DNA of 64,000 bases. Source: Moringa oleifera (taxonomy: Eukaryota > Streptophyta > Magnoliopsida > Brassicales > Moringaceae). The stretch spans positions 5,828,001 to 5,892,000 of the forward strand of contig JAJFZO010000889.1 in the NCBI GenBank assembly GCA_021397835.1. The letters run 5' to 3'. The notes beneath the pieces were generated by a model, which saw only the letters and a list, made by a program, of their open reading frames with translations, did not search any database and was not told the DNA's origin. Position numbers and translations under genes: made by a program. Shown here one piece after another: positions 39,690 through 51,679 of the stretch (its first letter is position 1; each line of letters begins with the position of its first letter).

Positions 39690-39940
39690 CGGAATGACGC
39701 AACGCCGTAAATTTAGACACTGAATAAGATCGCCAGAGAAGTGCAAACCGCTTGCAGAGAATTGCAGTTGACAGTGCTAAACCACAACCCTCTTTTAGAC
39801 TAGGAAACAATTTTGAGGAACGGCACCGTTTCATTTCAAATGCATTTGAACAAAATGCACCCAAACGCACCGTTTTCCCCTCAAACGGCGGCTTCTGAAA
39901 AAAGCTTTTGCCCGAAACCATCAGGAATCTGAACCAACAC

Positions 39941-39993
<53 letters not shown>
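39690..39993. promoter_or_regulatory. Divergent promoter of NSUN and RMR genes
   Basis: Only 304 bases separate the two start codons, which point away from each other, so both promoters and both leaders must fit here. No TATA box is seen on either side. The RMR-proximal end is the (GA)25 repeat. This fits a shared, housekeeping-type bidirectional promoter. Confidence 0.6.

Positions 39994-39994
<1 letters not shown>
39945..39994. repeat. (GA)25 microsatellite ending in the RMR start codon
   Basis: Twenty-five uninterrupted GA units; the last A is the A of the RMR ATG. GA tracts in plant leaders are known binding sites for GAGA-factor (BBR/BPC) proteins. Length is likely to vary between individuals. 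Confidence 0.95.
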
Positions 39995-39997
<3 letters not shown>

Positions 39998-42595
39998 GAG
40001 GAGCTTCATGTCGATTGGCAGTAGCATTGCTTTGTTATGTGATTCTATCAACATCTGCTACTGTTTTCTTGAAGCCCTTCTCCATTTCGTTCCCTGACCT
40101 TCCCGCCAAATTCGGTGAATTTCTCTCACTTTCTCTGTGTTTGGTGGTTGAAAAATTTTAAGAATATTAGAAAGAGAAAAGAGACAATTTTATGTTTCTT
40201 CAGTGTGCGTTATTTGGACTCAGACCCTACGAAAACTTTTTGAGCAGTTCTCATTTTAGTTGAGACCAATCTCTCTCTCTCTCTGTGGCTCTCGCTCTTC
40301 CTCTCCCAATAATTCCTAAATTTCTTCTTGCAGCTAAACAAACCTTAGTAGCTATGAAAATTGAGAACTTTGGGGGTAATTTAGGATTGAATATCTTTTG
40401 GCAGCTTATTTTAAAAACTGAATCATGACTGCTGTTTTTTTTTCTTTTAATTTTTTTTGGTTCCTTTTGTCAGCCGTTGGTGTAAATAACTCTGGTATAT
40501 GTGGAGCTTTGTACGTGGCAGATCCTCTTGATGCTTGCTTCCCGCTGCAGCACGATGCCGGATCCAGCATAACCGAGCAGCAAGTAAGGTTCGCTTTGAT
40601 AGTTAGGGGTGGGTGTTCCTTTGAGAATAAGATAAGAAATGCGCAAATAGCTGGTTTTCATGCTGCAATCGTTTATGATGACAGAGACAAAGGCAATTTG
40701 CTTTATAGTAAGTTGACCACTTTCCTTGAAATCCAATCTCTGTATATCATTCCCTCTTCAATTTCCTTTTTTGCCTTTCTTTTCTGGGATTAGTTAAGAA
40801 AAATATAGGGGAATTACACAGGAGCTATGTTGATTTCTGTTGCTCATTGGATGCAGTGATGGTAAGCCCTGAGGGTATTGCAGTACATGCTGTTTTTGTT
40901 TCTAAAGCAGCTGGAGAACTTTTAAGGGAGCATGCTGGAGGGGAAGATGGGGAATGCTGCATTTATCCACCCCACAATGGAAGTGCTTGGACTGTGCTGG
41001 CAATATCATTCTTCTCCCTTTTTGTCATGTTTGGTTTCCTGGTGATAGCATATTTGGCTCCCAGACATTGGTCTTACTGGCCAGGGAGAAATCATTACTC
41101 CAAAAGTGTAGACACAAAGGTGGTGGAGATTCTTCCTCGCTTCACATTTAGTTCTGCTCATTCAAGTCATTGCCACACTGGAGAAACTTGTGCCATTTGC
41201 CTTGAGGATTACAAAGACGGGGAAATTGTTAAGCTCCTTCCTTGCCATCATGGTATGTACTGGTTGTGTGGTTCATATTCTAGTCTTTTGCACCAAGTTG
41301 CAGTAACATGAATGGTACTCATATGTTATAGGATCCATTATTCAGAGCAAATTACAGAAGTCTTTGAGATTACATCTGACCTTGGTGTGTGAGAAAAGTG
41401 ATCTATGAATAGGACCTCCAAAAAGTAGATAGAAGATATGTTGTGTGGCTGTTCCATGCTGAACATGCGTATACTAATGTGCATGGATTCATTGTCTCAT
41501 TTTCTAACTTGAAATAACCAAATTCTACGTAGGGAAGGAGGATCAGAAGAAGCTTTTGTTGTCTGGAATAGATCAGGAAAATAGGTTTCAACATCAGACC
41601 ACACCCTCTCTGATTCTATGGACAAACCCAGATTGTGAGATTGAAACTTATTGTGACTCAAGATTCATTTTAATGAAAATACCTTCTGCTGTACAACCAT
41701 TGGTTGTGATGCAGCAAAATAAGTAATTATTAGAATTGATCAAAATTTGGACTCCAGCTGGTACTCTGTTTTTCTGTTCTAACACATGAATGTTCTAGAT
41801 ATCAGTTAATTACTCCATAGTTGTTTGCAGCATTTCATTCAAGCTGTGTGGACTCGTGGTTGACTAAATGGGGAACATGCTGCCCCATATGCAAACTCGA
41901 TATGAGAACCAAAATTTCAGAGGTGAGTCTGTGAATTTCATGCTAGTTACCAGTATCTTGATGGGACAATTTTGATTCTCTTAGTTCCATGTTTCTCGTA
42001 TCACAAGTATTGTCAACGATGCTGCATATTCTCTCTGCTTGCATTATGATCTATTAATCTATACTTCCTTTAAGGAGCCACATATGATATGATATTTTTT
42101 TTTTTATCAGAATACATATTATGTGACTTTAAGAAGTAATGAATCTTGTTTCTCTTTTTTTTCCTTTTGAATAACTCTATCTCATGCTTCTGAAACTGAT
42201 TGAAGCTATAACTACTGTTATTCTTTCCTGATTAGTTCATAGTACTTAGCATATGCTATCATTGTATCATTAATCGAGTGTTGTTTTTAACTACCATGAA
42301 CTTAGCGAAATAGAAGCTCCACCAATTATTTTCCGTTCGCATTCAGGTGACTCTGATCACTAGTAAAGCTTTGTTTTTCATCTGGTGGTAATGCCACTAT
42401 GCTAAATAGTCAATTTGCTCTTTCAACCCCTGTCTGTTTATTAAGTAATTAATACGTATAGGTGATTCACACTCCTAGTTGGTGCAAAAAGCAAATCAGG
42501 TGAACAACTTAAACTTTCCTTATGAGATTTCATGGCAGTTAAATACTAGGGAGTCTCGCCTTTCTTGGGCTTTGCAGGGTATTCTGCATGGATGA
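39994..42595 (+). CDS. RMR1-like: RMR vacuolar sorting receptor (PA-TM-RING-H2)
   Basis: Exons 39994-40114, 40474-40707, 40857-41252, 41831-41922 are well supported; a last coding exon starting at 42578 (GILHG then TGA at 42593-42595) is the best guess, giving about 286 residues. Receptor homology-transmembrane-RING proteins sort storage proteins to the protein storage vacuole through Golgi and prevacuolar compartments. Seen: signal peptide (1-23); lumenal protease-associated domain at about 40-150 with VRGGCSFENKIRNAQIAGFHAAIVYDD; one membrane helix at 163-185; and a cytosolic RING-H2 from C230-A-I-C233 through CHHAFH to CPIC. The donor after 41922 (GAG|GTGAGT) is strong, but if that intron is kept the protein ends at 41934. 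Further donor and acceptor sites at about 42650 and 42936 suggest introns in the 3' UTR. Likely counterpart of At5g66160. Confidence 0.88.
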
Positions 42596-44528
42596 AAGTT
42601 ACTGCTGAGGCACAAATGCAATCAGGACATCATCTATAGGTTATTGGATGAGGGTGAGCCTAGCTCCTTTCCTCAACAAGCTTTTAAGTGTTTGGCCTCC
42701 TATGGATGCTAGGATGGACTCGAATCTTACTCACTAAACAGCAGACAAATATAGGATATGGTTACTTGGCTGTACATCTTGAATTTAGTAAAATATTGTA
42801 CCTATATGTATCCTCACACAGATTATAGGAATTTATGTGCGTTACAGTAGATATGGTGTATCTTATTGTCAATTGATGCTCCATTATGCAAAAATGTACA
42901 CTCAGCTGAAATTTGGTTTTATCTTTGTGTTGCAGGTCAAGAGGGGAATCTGGCACTAGAACTACTAATTGGAAGGGATGATCTGCTGTGCTTTCGATAT
43001 GGGGTATGTTCTTGACCTCTTTGCAAAAGACTATTTGCTAAAGATTGAAGCGTAGAGGTGAAAGTATTTTCATAGATTTTATGAAAGTGTAGGGATAAAA
43101 TGTCTGCATTTCATCAAACCCTGCAAGAGTTGATCATATTGAACCATTTAGTTCATACAACTAGTGGTCTGGTGTAGATTAATATAAACTATGTTCTTTA
43201 GCGAAAGGTTTACCTTAAGAGTTCAAGAGAATGGCCAATTTGGTCCCGATTTCAGGTATCTTTCGAGCTGACTGGGGATGTCTGCTTGAACACTCCAAAG
43301 TTAACTTTTTGTTACCCAGTCTCGTATCATTCCCTGGAAGAAGGTTTAGGACGATACTGATGTACCATTTGGTGTGAAGGTGCAATTGCTGCAGGTGTGA
43401 TTTCCGGTGAAGCTTAACTGCTGCTTCAAGAGATGCCATTTTCTAATGGTCCTTTTTTGTGTGAATAACTTGTATATAGTTCACTATCTTAGTTTCAAAG
43501 GGCTGTGTTTTGTTCCTATGGAACCGTATCATCATGTTTATCTGTGTGGTAGATGGTCCACCCAATGCATCAAATTTCTTAATGATAAGAAATTGTTGAA
43601 ATGTGAATCTTACCTGATGAAACAAATCTGGTTTTTGTTTAATTTTTGAATTGTACTGAAGATGTTGACACTTGTTATTTTAATAAAAAAATTTATTATT
43701 TTTATATTGATATAATAAATTATAAATATATACATATATATTTAATCTTTTTATAAAACATTAAATATAGTTAGATCAATATAAGAATTTTATCTTGTTG
43801 AACCATTTTTTCACAGAAAAGCAAGTGTCACATGACATTCAAAAGAGCGGTCTTTGGATCTAAAGCGGAAGAAGAATTTATTGGTATTACATATCAGTGC
43901 AACAGAAATTTGGTTTACAAATAATTTATTGGGATATTTTAAGGGTGCAAAACTTTGAGGTGTCTGGAACTTTGATAAAAATGTTGACTTTGAAAAAACT
44001 TCAAGAAGAGAAGTATTGAACTTTCTGCAAGTAAAACCGATTGCAAACATCCATTTATACTGGGAGATATTTTAAAAGAAAAATCAAAAGCAAGAAAATG
44101 ACTGGGAAGAAAGAAAGGAAGCGCTGAATAAGTTCCTTGTCTTCTTTTACTCACCAAGAAGAGGAGCTTTGTGGGAACTTGCCTGTCAAAGCACGGTTTC
44201 ATGAACATGGCGTCATTCATTACGTACGTCCTTGTCTTTTACCTGACGATCTCTTCCTCATCTGTACACCACATTCTTCCCACCGAAAAGGAGCTGCAGC
44301 ACTTGTTAGCAATCTTCAGCACACTGTTCTCTCTTCAGCTGTTTCTCAGGCAACCCAGGCAAACAGCACACCGGATCTAGAAAACAGATTCAGAGGTCCC
44401 GCGGGCTCCTTTTATTATATATACCAACGAGCATTTCCTCATGGGCTCTGTAGATAAAAGGTTAATCTTCTTGTCTTTAGCCTAACATAGCATATAGTCT
44501 GTAAGAATTTTCCACTGCATAGTTTCAT
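42596..44528. other. RMR 3' flank and rhodanese promoter
   Basis: About 1.9 kb. The first kilobase probably carries untranslated RMR exons. An AT-rich patch at about 43660-43790 resembles, in reverse orientation, a patch at about 58046-58110. A region of overlapping open frames at 44137-44457 shows no known family. A TATA box is present near the end. Confidence 0.5.
44416..44423 (+). promoter_or_regulatory. TATA box of the rhodanese gene
   Basis: TATATATA, 106 bases before the start codon, placing transcription start near 44450. Confidence 0.5.
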
Positions 44529-45355
44529 ATGGGTCTTTCACGTGTTGCGTTCCCTTCTGGATTGTTTCTTCTTCTTCTTCTTCTTCTTCAATTTCTTTCC
44601 TCTTGTAGCTCTGCATCAGAAGTTGTCACAATTGACGTCCGTGAAGCTAAGGATCTGCTTGACTCAGGCTATGTTTATCTTGATGTTAGGTGCCACTGTC
44701 TTTCCCTTAAAATGTTGTTTTGGGTTTTGTCTTTCTCTTTTCTTCTGAATGGTTTGGAATTGCAGGACTGAGGGAGAGTTCAAACGAGGACATGTCGCTG
44801 CGGAGAAGATCTTCAACATTCCTTACATGTTTACCACAGCTAATGGTACATGTACCTTCTGTAAACTATAAACAATAATGGGCTTAACTCTTTTTCTTTC
44901 CCTCTGCTAGAGTTTCGGTTCTTTAGTTTATGATTGTGTGAAAAGTTGGGTGATCCTCATGATTTTGGGCTTCAGGTAGACTGAAGAATTCACAATTCTT
45001 GGAGGAGGTTTCATCTCTTTTCAAGGAAAACGATAATCTCATCGTGGGTTGTCAAAGTGGAATCAGATCCCTGGCCGCCTGTACTGATCTTCTTGCTGCT
45101 GTAAGTTCATTCAAGTTGAATCATAAAAACTTTGTCAAAGCTTTTCATTCAGGTTTTACACCAGAAATCAATGAAAAAAGCAGCCAATACAGTGGGCCTG
45201 CTGCACTGTAGCATTCATTTTAATGCTTCTGAACAAAATTGCAGGGTTTCCAGAACGTAAGAAACATGGGAGGAGGTTACCTCGCTTGGGTGGAACATGG
45301 GTTTCCTGTGAAGGTGGAGGAGAAGGAGGAGGAGAAGCCAAATGATGATCTATGA
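44529..45355 (+). CDS. STR18-like: Single-domain rhodanese (thiosulfate sulfurtransferase)
   Basis: Four exons: 44529-44689, 44766-44845, 44976-45100, 45245-45355, closing to 158 residues. Rhodaneses move sulfane sulphur onto a Cys persulphide; single-domain plant members act in sulphur transfer and are often linked to senescence or stress. Seen: a hydrophobic N-terminus with an uninterrupted leucine run coded by CTT repeats followed by LSSCSSASE, a signal-peptide-like presequence; VTIDVREAKDLLDSGYVYLDVR; the substrate-fold GHVAAEKIFNIPY; the active loop CQSGIRS at 106-112 with Cys106; and NMGGGYLAWVEHG near the end, followed by an acidic Lys/Glu tail. The presequence suggests secretion or ER entry, which is unusual because the Arabidopsis relative I recall is predicted cytosolic. 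Likely counterpart of At5g66170. Confidence 0.92.
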
Positions 45356-46426
45356 TTAGTTGATACAATTACTACTGCTAGCAACTGTTTGCATCTCCCA
45401 TTTGTGTAAATTCAAGATGGGAGAAAATAATCTCCATGATTTATACATTTAGATGTGTGAAAGAACAAAGTGATTCCTTTTATGAGCTCTCAAGGATCCT
45501 GAAAGATTCCACCTTCTTGCGTTATCTCTGTTAATTAAATTGAAGTGTCCTATTTTTCATCAACCACTGTATACCCCTTTTAGAACAGAGGAGGGTTAGA
45601 AGATGGTAAGAAGAAAGAAAAGCAGGTGTCCTTGCTAAGTTTGTATCAGTTGTTTGATGGCTTGAACGCCTCATTTCTATCAAATTTTCCCTAGAAAAAT
45701 AGGCAAGAAAAAAAGGATTTAAGCAGTTAGCCATTGTTGACTGGTTCGATTTGTGAAGCTTGACCATGCCACGTTTTCTTTTCTTTTCTTTTATGGGATG
45801 AAAACTGTGGAAATGGCTTTGTTGTTGCGTTGTTGTACAGTGGTAGTGTCGGCATCTTTTGTTATATAAATAATCATTTGTTCATCTAATATTGGGCTCG
45901 CAACACACTTTTAATTCTTTTCCAACTAAGATTTCCACTGAATCCATATTGCAAATCCCAATAGGAAGAATATTTGAAAGCAGAGATCTTTAAACAAAGA
46001 ATATTTGGCCAAAATGGACTGCAATCTCTGTTTATAAAGAGCTGCCAAGTTGATATTTTTGCTTATTTCGTTCATAGTTTTAACACTCTCATCATATTCA
46101 TACCTTTCTCAAAAAGAAAGTGAAGAAAATGGCACCTTGGCACTTGCAGACATGAAACGTAATGCGGTCGAGACCTAGCTTAATGGGACCCATTACGCGC
46201 CAACAGGGTTAGACACTCCATGCATGTCTTCTTAAATGTTTCAGCTGGTGCGGTGTCTATATTATGTAACAAGAGAAGCCCACCATCCAAATGTTGCCAT
46301 TAATGGCCTGCGGTAGTCTCTGCAACAGAATCAACGGAAGAGAAGAACTGCGTAGTCTATGTTACCATACATCGAGTGCCCAGAAGCAGAAGTGAATCAC
46401 GTTTCGTGGGCTTTCGAGTTAGAGAA
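45356..46426. other. Spacer between rhodanese and MLO
   Basis: About 1.1 kb containing rhodanese 3' UTR and the MLO promoter. No open frame or repeat of note and no clear TATA box. Confidence 0.5.
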
Positions 46427-49400
46427 ATGGAGGGACGACCCCTGACTCTGACCCCTACTTGGGCGGTTTCTTCTCTGATTACCGTCATGGTTGCTGTTGG
46501 GACATTCTTTCATGTCGCTCTGAAACAGTTAACGAAGGTAAACGAGATCACTTGCCTAATTCTCTCATGAATCTCAACTCTTAGAGCTTATTTTTTAAGA
46601 TGGTATATGCCCCTTTGGTTCAGTCGCTCTCTCGAATCTGGCAAATGTTTTGTTTGATGGATTGTGTGCCACTCTTTTTCTCGTAGTGGGTGGATAGGAC
46701 TAGGAGGAAACCTCTTTTAGCTGCCTTGGAGAAGATCAAAGAAGGTAAAAATTTGGATTTTCAGGGATAGATTTTTCTTTTCTTTTAATTTCTACTGATC
46801 TTTTTCTCGGGCAATTTGAGTTTTGATTAAATCCTATGGTGCATATTTGCAAGCAGAGTTGATGCTTTTTGGGTTAATGTCATTGTTGATGGGCCATTGG
46901 ATTGGATATGTTGCTAAAATCTGTGTTCAATCATCTGCCTTGAGCTCCCAATTTTATCCATGTTCATTGAAGAATGTTGTGCGATCAGGAAAACCCAATT
47001 TTGTTTCACTTTCAAAGTATCTGAATAACACTGAAGATAGAGAGCAAGTGACCATCAGGCAGGGTGATTATTGTCCTGAGGTAGCTTTTCTTGCTGTCCT
47101 TTTAGCTTGATCTTTTGAAGAGTTTAATAAGCCTCAACTTTGTGTTTACTATTTGTTTGTGAAAAGTATTTTTCCCTCATCTTTTTCCAATAGCCAATAG
47201 AGATTCCTATTTCATTGATTTTTGCCTTATATTTGCATTGCCAGGGTCTTGAATCTTTTGCTTCACGAGAAAGTCTCGAGCAGCTTCATCGATTCATGTT
47301 TGTTCTGGCCGTTATCCATGTCTCTTACAGCTTTGTAGCCGTTGCCTTGGCCATGATTAAGGTTTATATATCTTCTCAATAATACGTGTTCTTGAGGGCA
47401 GCTTTGGAGATAATATCTGTAGAAGGATGACTAAGTTTTCTCTCTTTAAATCATGCAGATCTCTAGCTGGACAGCATGGGAAGCCCAAGCTAGGTCAATG
47501 GCTAATGAGAGTGTACCAGGTGCCAAATGTTTCAATTTCAGTAATGTATATATGCTTTCTAATAGCCCTTGAACACTTTGGCATTGTAAAATAGTCAGAA
47601 TTACAGATGTTTCTCCCACTTGTATTGAATTCTTCAGATCTAGATACTCCAGAAACTGCATCACACCCTCTGAAAATGAGGCGACTATCTACGTTCATTT
47701 TTCACCATGTGTCCCATCCATGGAGCCAGCACAGAGTTCTTGTTTGGGTGGTATAGTCACATTCTCAGAACTTGGTATTTCTTTCTTATCCTGTGACGAT
47801 TCACCTTTTCTGCAAGGAAAAGATTTTTATATTATCTTTAAAACTTCCAAGATTTCATCAATTTAAGCTCAATTCAATACCCAATATAATGTGAACAGAC
47901 CAGAAAACGTGCACTCAAAAGTTGCCATAGAGCCTCCGAAAGTCAATCTTTAGCGAGATTTAGTTGGCTTTTGGCGAAGAATATTTGAAGTTTTTCAAAG
48001 GACAATTAAGTCTTTAGGAACAAAGGGGAACACAGGTTTTGGTACCATGGGCTCTGATATTTTCTGAGTCTGCTTAGTTGACATGGACCTGGAAAGGAAG
48101 TGACTGTCTGAACTGGGTTTCGTAATCTTAAATGAGGGACTTGACATTGTTGATGAGATTCAGCAGGTTTTATGTGGTGAAGGGTCAATCGGAGCTACTG
48201 AAACCCGGTTTACAGGATGCGATCCTCAATCTAAAGGACTTATAGAAGTTGATAGATAAGCTGCATACTGAATTTTGTCCCTTCTTTTCTTACCACTTCT
48301 GAGTCATCTGGAATTTTACCTCGGCCTGTACACAGAGTTCATGCGTTTTCTCCATTTTCTGAATACCTTCCCCACAGTTTGTAAGTTGTAAATGGATTCA
48401 GCCCCTCCAACACACTAAAAGAGAAGGAATGGGGAGAATACATGTTGATTGCAGCTGTAAATTTAAACCTTTTCCAGCCATTATAGCCATTCCTTGTACA
48501 TTTATGCACTTGCAAGAGTGCAAAACTCACATAGGTGTGGCTAAAGGAGGTAGCTTCTTGTTTATGTGATAAGAAGAAAGTTACAATTCAGAAGGTTTAT
48601 TCATAACGATTTGTTCAGAAAACATACCATTCAGTCTTGGAAAGCTAGAATCCAATGTGTTTAGTCCGGTACTGAAATTTTTGCAAAGCTGTCTGAGCAC
48701 ATTAGTTTCAGAAAACAAATTTCTTTTCTTATGTATGTTTTATCATTTTCTAGAACTTTCCAGTTTTTTCACATATTAATGAGTGCTTTCAAACTTGGTA
48801 GATGTATTTGCTTGCAGCTCTGTTTCACCCGCCAATTCTGGAATTCAATTAGTCGTGCAGACTATTTGGCTTTGCGCTTGGGCTTCATCACTGTACGTTG
48901 TTTCTAGTTCAAAGAAGGTTTTTGTACCATATTGACCTACCAGGACCAGTGGAAATAGAATTTTCAGATAACGATGGCAAATTGCATTGTCTATTTCCAT
49001 TTGCATCTTGAGAAAATGGTCTTAGTTTTTGCTAATATCTTAATCATGCCGAGTTCTTTCTGTTCTTGTAGTGTCCCTATAAATCAAATGTGATCAAGAA
49101 CATTATTGTCCATATGAATTTGTATTATTTTATTTCTATTTTTGCAGAATCATCAACTCCCATTAACATACAATTTCCACAGTTATATGCTTCGCAGCAT
49201 GGAAGAAGAATTTCGTGATATTGTTGGCATTAGGTAAATTGCTTTTTCAACAAATCATTTTGATTATTCTGTTTTGTTCATCAAAAAACTTGACTGCTCA
49301 GCGTTTCTTTGCAGTGTCCCCCTCTGGATTTATGCCATACTTTGCATTTTCCTAGATTTTCATGGTAATTTTTCTCTCGTATGACATTATCCCATAACAA

Positions 49401-50952
49401 TGTCCGTTTCTTGAGAAAATTTTTCATTAAGACATATTCCATCGGGTATCCATACAAATCTCTTCAGCAGTAAACGAGTCATTAATTATTTACTTAATTT
49501 ATTTCTAAAGCTAATCCATGAATTGTTACTTTCATTCAGGAACTGATGCCTACTTTTGGCTTTCTTTTGTTCCGGCCATTGTAAATCCTCATCATTGCTC
49601 TTCTGCCTTCTCCAGGTTCTTAATAATCCACTGTTGTGTTTTACTCACTCTTTGGTTGTCTCCTTCCTATGTTCATATTGAAGTTGATACTATTAATTGG
49701 CACGAAACTGCACCGGGTGGTGGTAAAGCTGGCCGTTGAAATTATGGAAGCTTGTCCATGGAGAGAATTTCATCAGTTCAACCTGAGGGACAATCTCTTC
49801 TGGTTTGGGAAGCCAAAGCTTCTTTTGTTGCTGATCCAACTCATATCTTTCCAAGTGAGGCAAAAAAATTCTCTGTTTTTTTTTTTTTTTTTTTTTTCTG
49901 TTAAAACCAATCTTTTCTTGATTTGCGGGCATTCAATTTTCAGAATGCATTCGAGATGGCAGCATTCATTTGGTCAATGGTAAGATTCTTTTTATAAAGA
50001 AGATTTCTTGGGTTTGGTATCTTCCATTATAAGAATGCATCAGCATAGCTTTAGCTATCCTGGAAGTTCCCTTAAAGAACTTCCAAAACCAAAACTGGCT
50101 TTTCAATTCTGAGAAACTGCTCAGAATCGACCATTGAAGAACACACATACTGTGATCGATTCAGATTCAATCCCTATTTTTGCAATACAATTCATCTGGA
50201 ATAGTTACCTTTGGTGCTAATAATGGCTTCCATTTCCAGTGGGAAATCAGTGATTCCTCATGTTTCATGGACGACCAATTATCTGTTGTGATCCGCTTGT
50301 CATTCGGGTACACCATATCACATTATATGTATCAGATGTCTGCTTTTATTCAAAATTGTAATGCAGATACGTCCTGTTTGTCATCCTGAATCTGGTTTAT
50401 CATCAGCAGCTCATCTTATAAAGACTCTGGATCTGTTTCAGGGTCATCACGCAGTTCTGGTGTAGCTATGTTACATTTCCCCTCTATATTATCATCACAC
50501 AGGTATGCTATCATCTCTCTGATTCCTGTCCGTCTGTCTCCTTGTCTGGCTCGTTGTTTGATTACGAATGGGTTCTGGGTTCAAAGTGCTCTCATCTCTC
50601 TGATTCCTGTCTGTCTGTCTCTGTCTCTGTGTCTGAACTTGTTATCTGATTACAGATGGGCTCCAGGTTCAAAAGATCAGTGATCTCTGAGAATGTAAGG
50701 CAAGCACTATCAAAGTGGCAGGGGAGAGTGAACTCCAGGCGAAGTTTGAGGTGCGGTTCATCTGTCGCTTTGTTGAAAGAACAATCAACTATATCGTCGG
50801 ATTCAAGCATCATGAATGGCAGCCCTTCCAAATTCAAGGACATGTTGGTTTTTCAACAAGAAGCCTCTACATCAGAGAGTCCCATGAATCAATCAGCAGA
50901 AGGTGATTGGCAGCCAGGGGTTTCACTTTATTACCTTCTCCAACGAGATTAA
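46427..50952 (+). CDS. MLO: MLO family seven-transmembrane protein
   Basis: Fifteen exons: 46427-46537, 46687-46744, 46857-47080, 47245-47361, 47459-47519, 47638-47750, 48818-48892, 49148-49233, 49315-49364, 49540-49580, 49684-49854, 49944-49979, 50240-50307, 50442-50502, 50656-50952, closing to 522 residues. MLO proteins are plasma-membrane calcium-permeable channels with roles in powdery mildew susceptibility, pollen tube and root responses. Seen: TPTWAV at the start of helix 1; [16 protein letters not shown]; lumenal cysteines; [58 protein letters not shown]; and a C-terminal calmodulin-binding helix at about 428-447 ([11 protein letters not shown]). Pattern LxxTPTW plus MEEEF.DIVG suggests the MLO4/11/14-like clade rather than the mildew clade, tentatively. 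Intron 14 and the start of exon 15 are tandemly duplicated (see repeat). Confidence 0.93.
50511..50678 (+). repeat. Tandem duplication of the last MLO splice acceptor
   Basis: Copy 1 (50511-50591) and copy 2 (50592-50678) both start TCATCTCTCTGATTCCTGT, continue through a GTCTGTCT-rich tract and TTGTT-TGATTAC, and end in ATGGG-TC-GGGTTCAAA-type exon sequence. Copy 2 has the working acceptor GATTACAG before exon 15; the same position in copy 1 reads GATTACGA, so its AG is lost. The unit is about 81-88 bases. Confidence 0.85.
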
Positions 50953-51679
50953 TGTTGTCTGGTTATCAGACTGATTACTGAATGCCTTTTGGCTCAAGCA
51001 ATCTGCCATGCCATTTCCTGTAGAGCAAAAAATTTTGCTGGAGATCATCAACCAGTGTTGTAGTTTGTGAACTTGCTTGGATTTGGATGAATGTATCAGT
51101 TTTTTTCTCTGCTGTATGAACTTCGGATTGAAGCCTAGACTTGGACCCACGGGTCATCAACTGAAGGGATAGATTATGATTTCACAAAATATTATTCATT
51201 TAGATCATAATTGTATGATTACGATTTTTTTGTATATATATTTATGCTTTGAACTAAAATTTATTTGTTATTTGATATGTTGTTAGCATTGTTATTAAGA
51301 TAATTTTTTTTTCATTTATTGGTTTTTGTTTCAATATTAATAGAAATTGAAGAGCTAAATTTGATAAAGAAAGGTGGAATTTATTTATTTATTTTTTAAA
51401 GAGATTTGCCCAATTGGAACTTGTTTTTGAGGAAATAATTGCAATAATATTAGTTTGTTTTCCATTTGTTTCCCAAAATTGGAGAAACACGTGGCACTGT
51501 CTAATTGCTGAAGAAAACAGTTTAACCTCTTCTTTACCGCACCTGATTTTGACCTCTCAGTTTAAAGTAGGAGCTCCCTTCCGGAAGAAGTAAAGCCCCG
51601 ATACCTCCCCAGTCCTTTGCTCGTTCTAACATCTAAGCGCTCTCTCGATCCTTCGCCTGTCTCCACTTAATCTTCAACC
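50953..51679. other. Spacer between MLO and RPN10
   Basis: About 730 bases: MLO 3' UTR, an AT-rich middle (51180-51400) and a GC-richer RPN10 leader from about 51530. No TATA box or other element stands out. Confidence 0.5.

Noticed and set aside
50000..50120. Small GGAAGTTC/GAACTTCC palindrome in an MLO intron as a microRNA hairpin
   Set aside because: Only eight paired bases and no extended stem.
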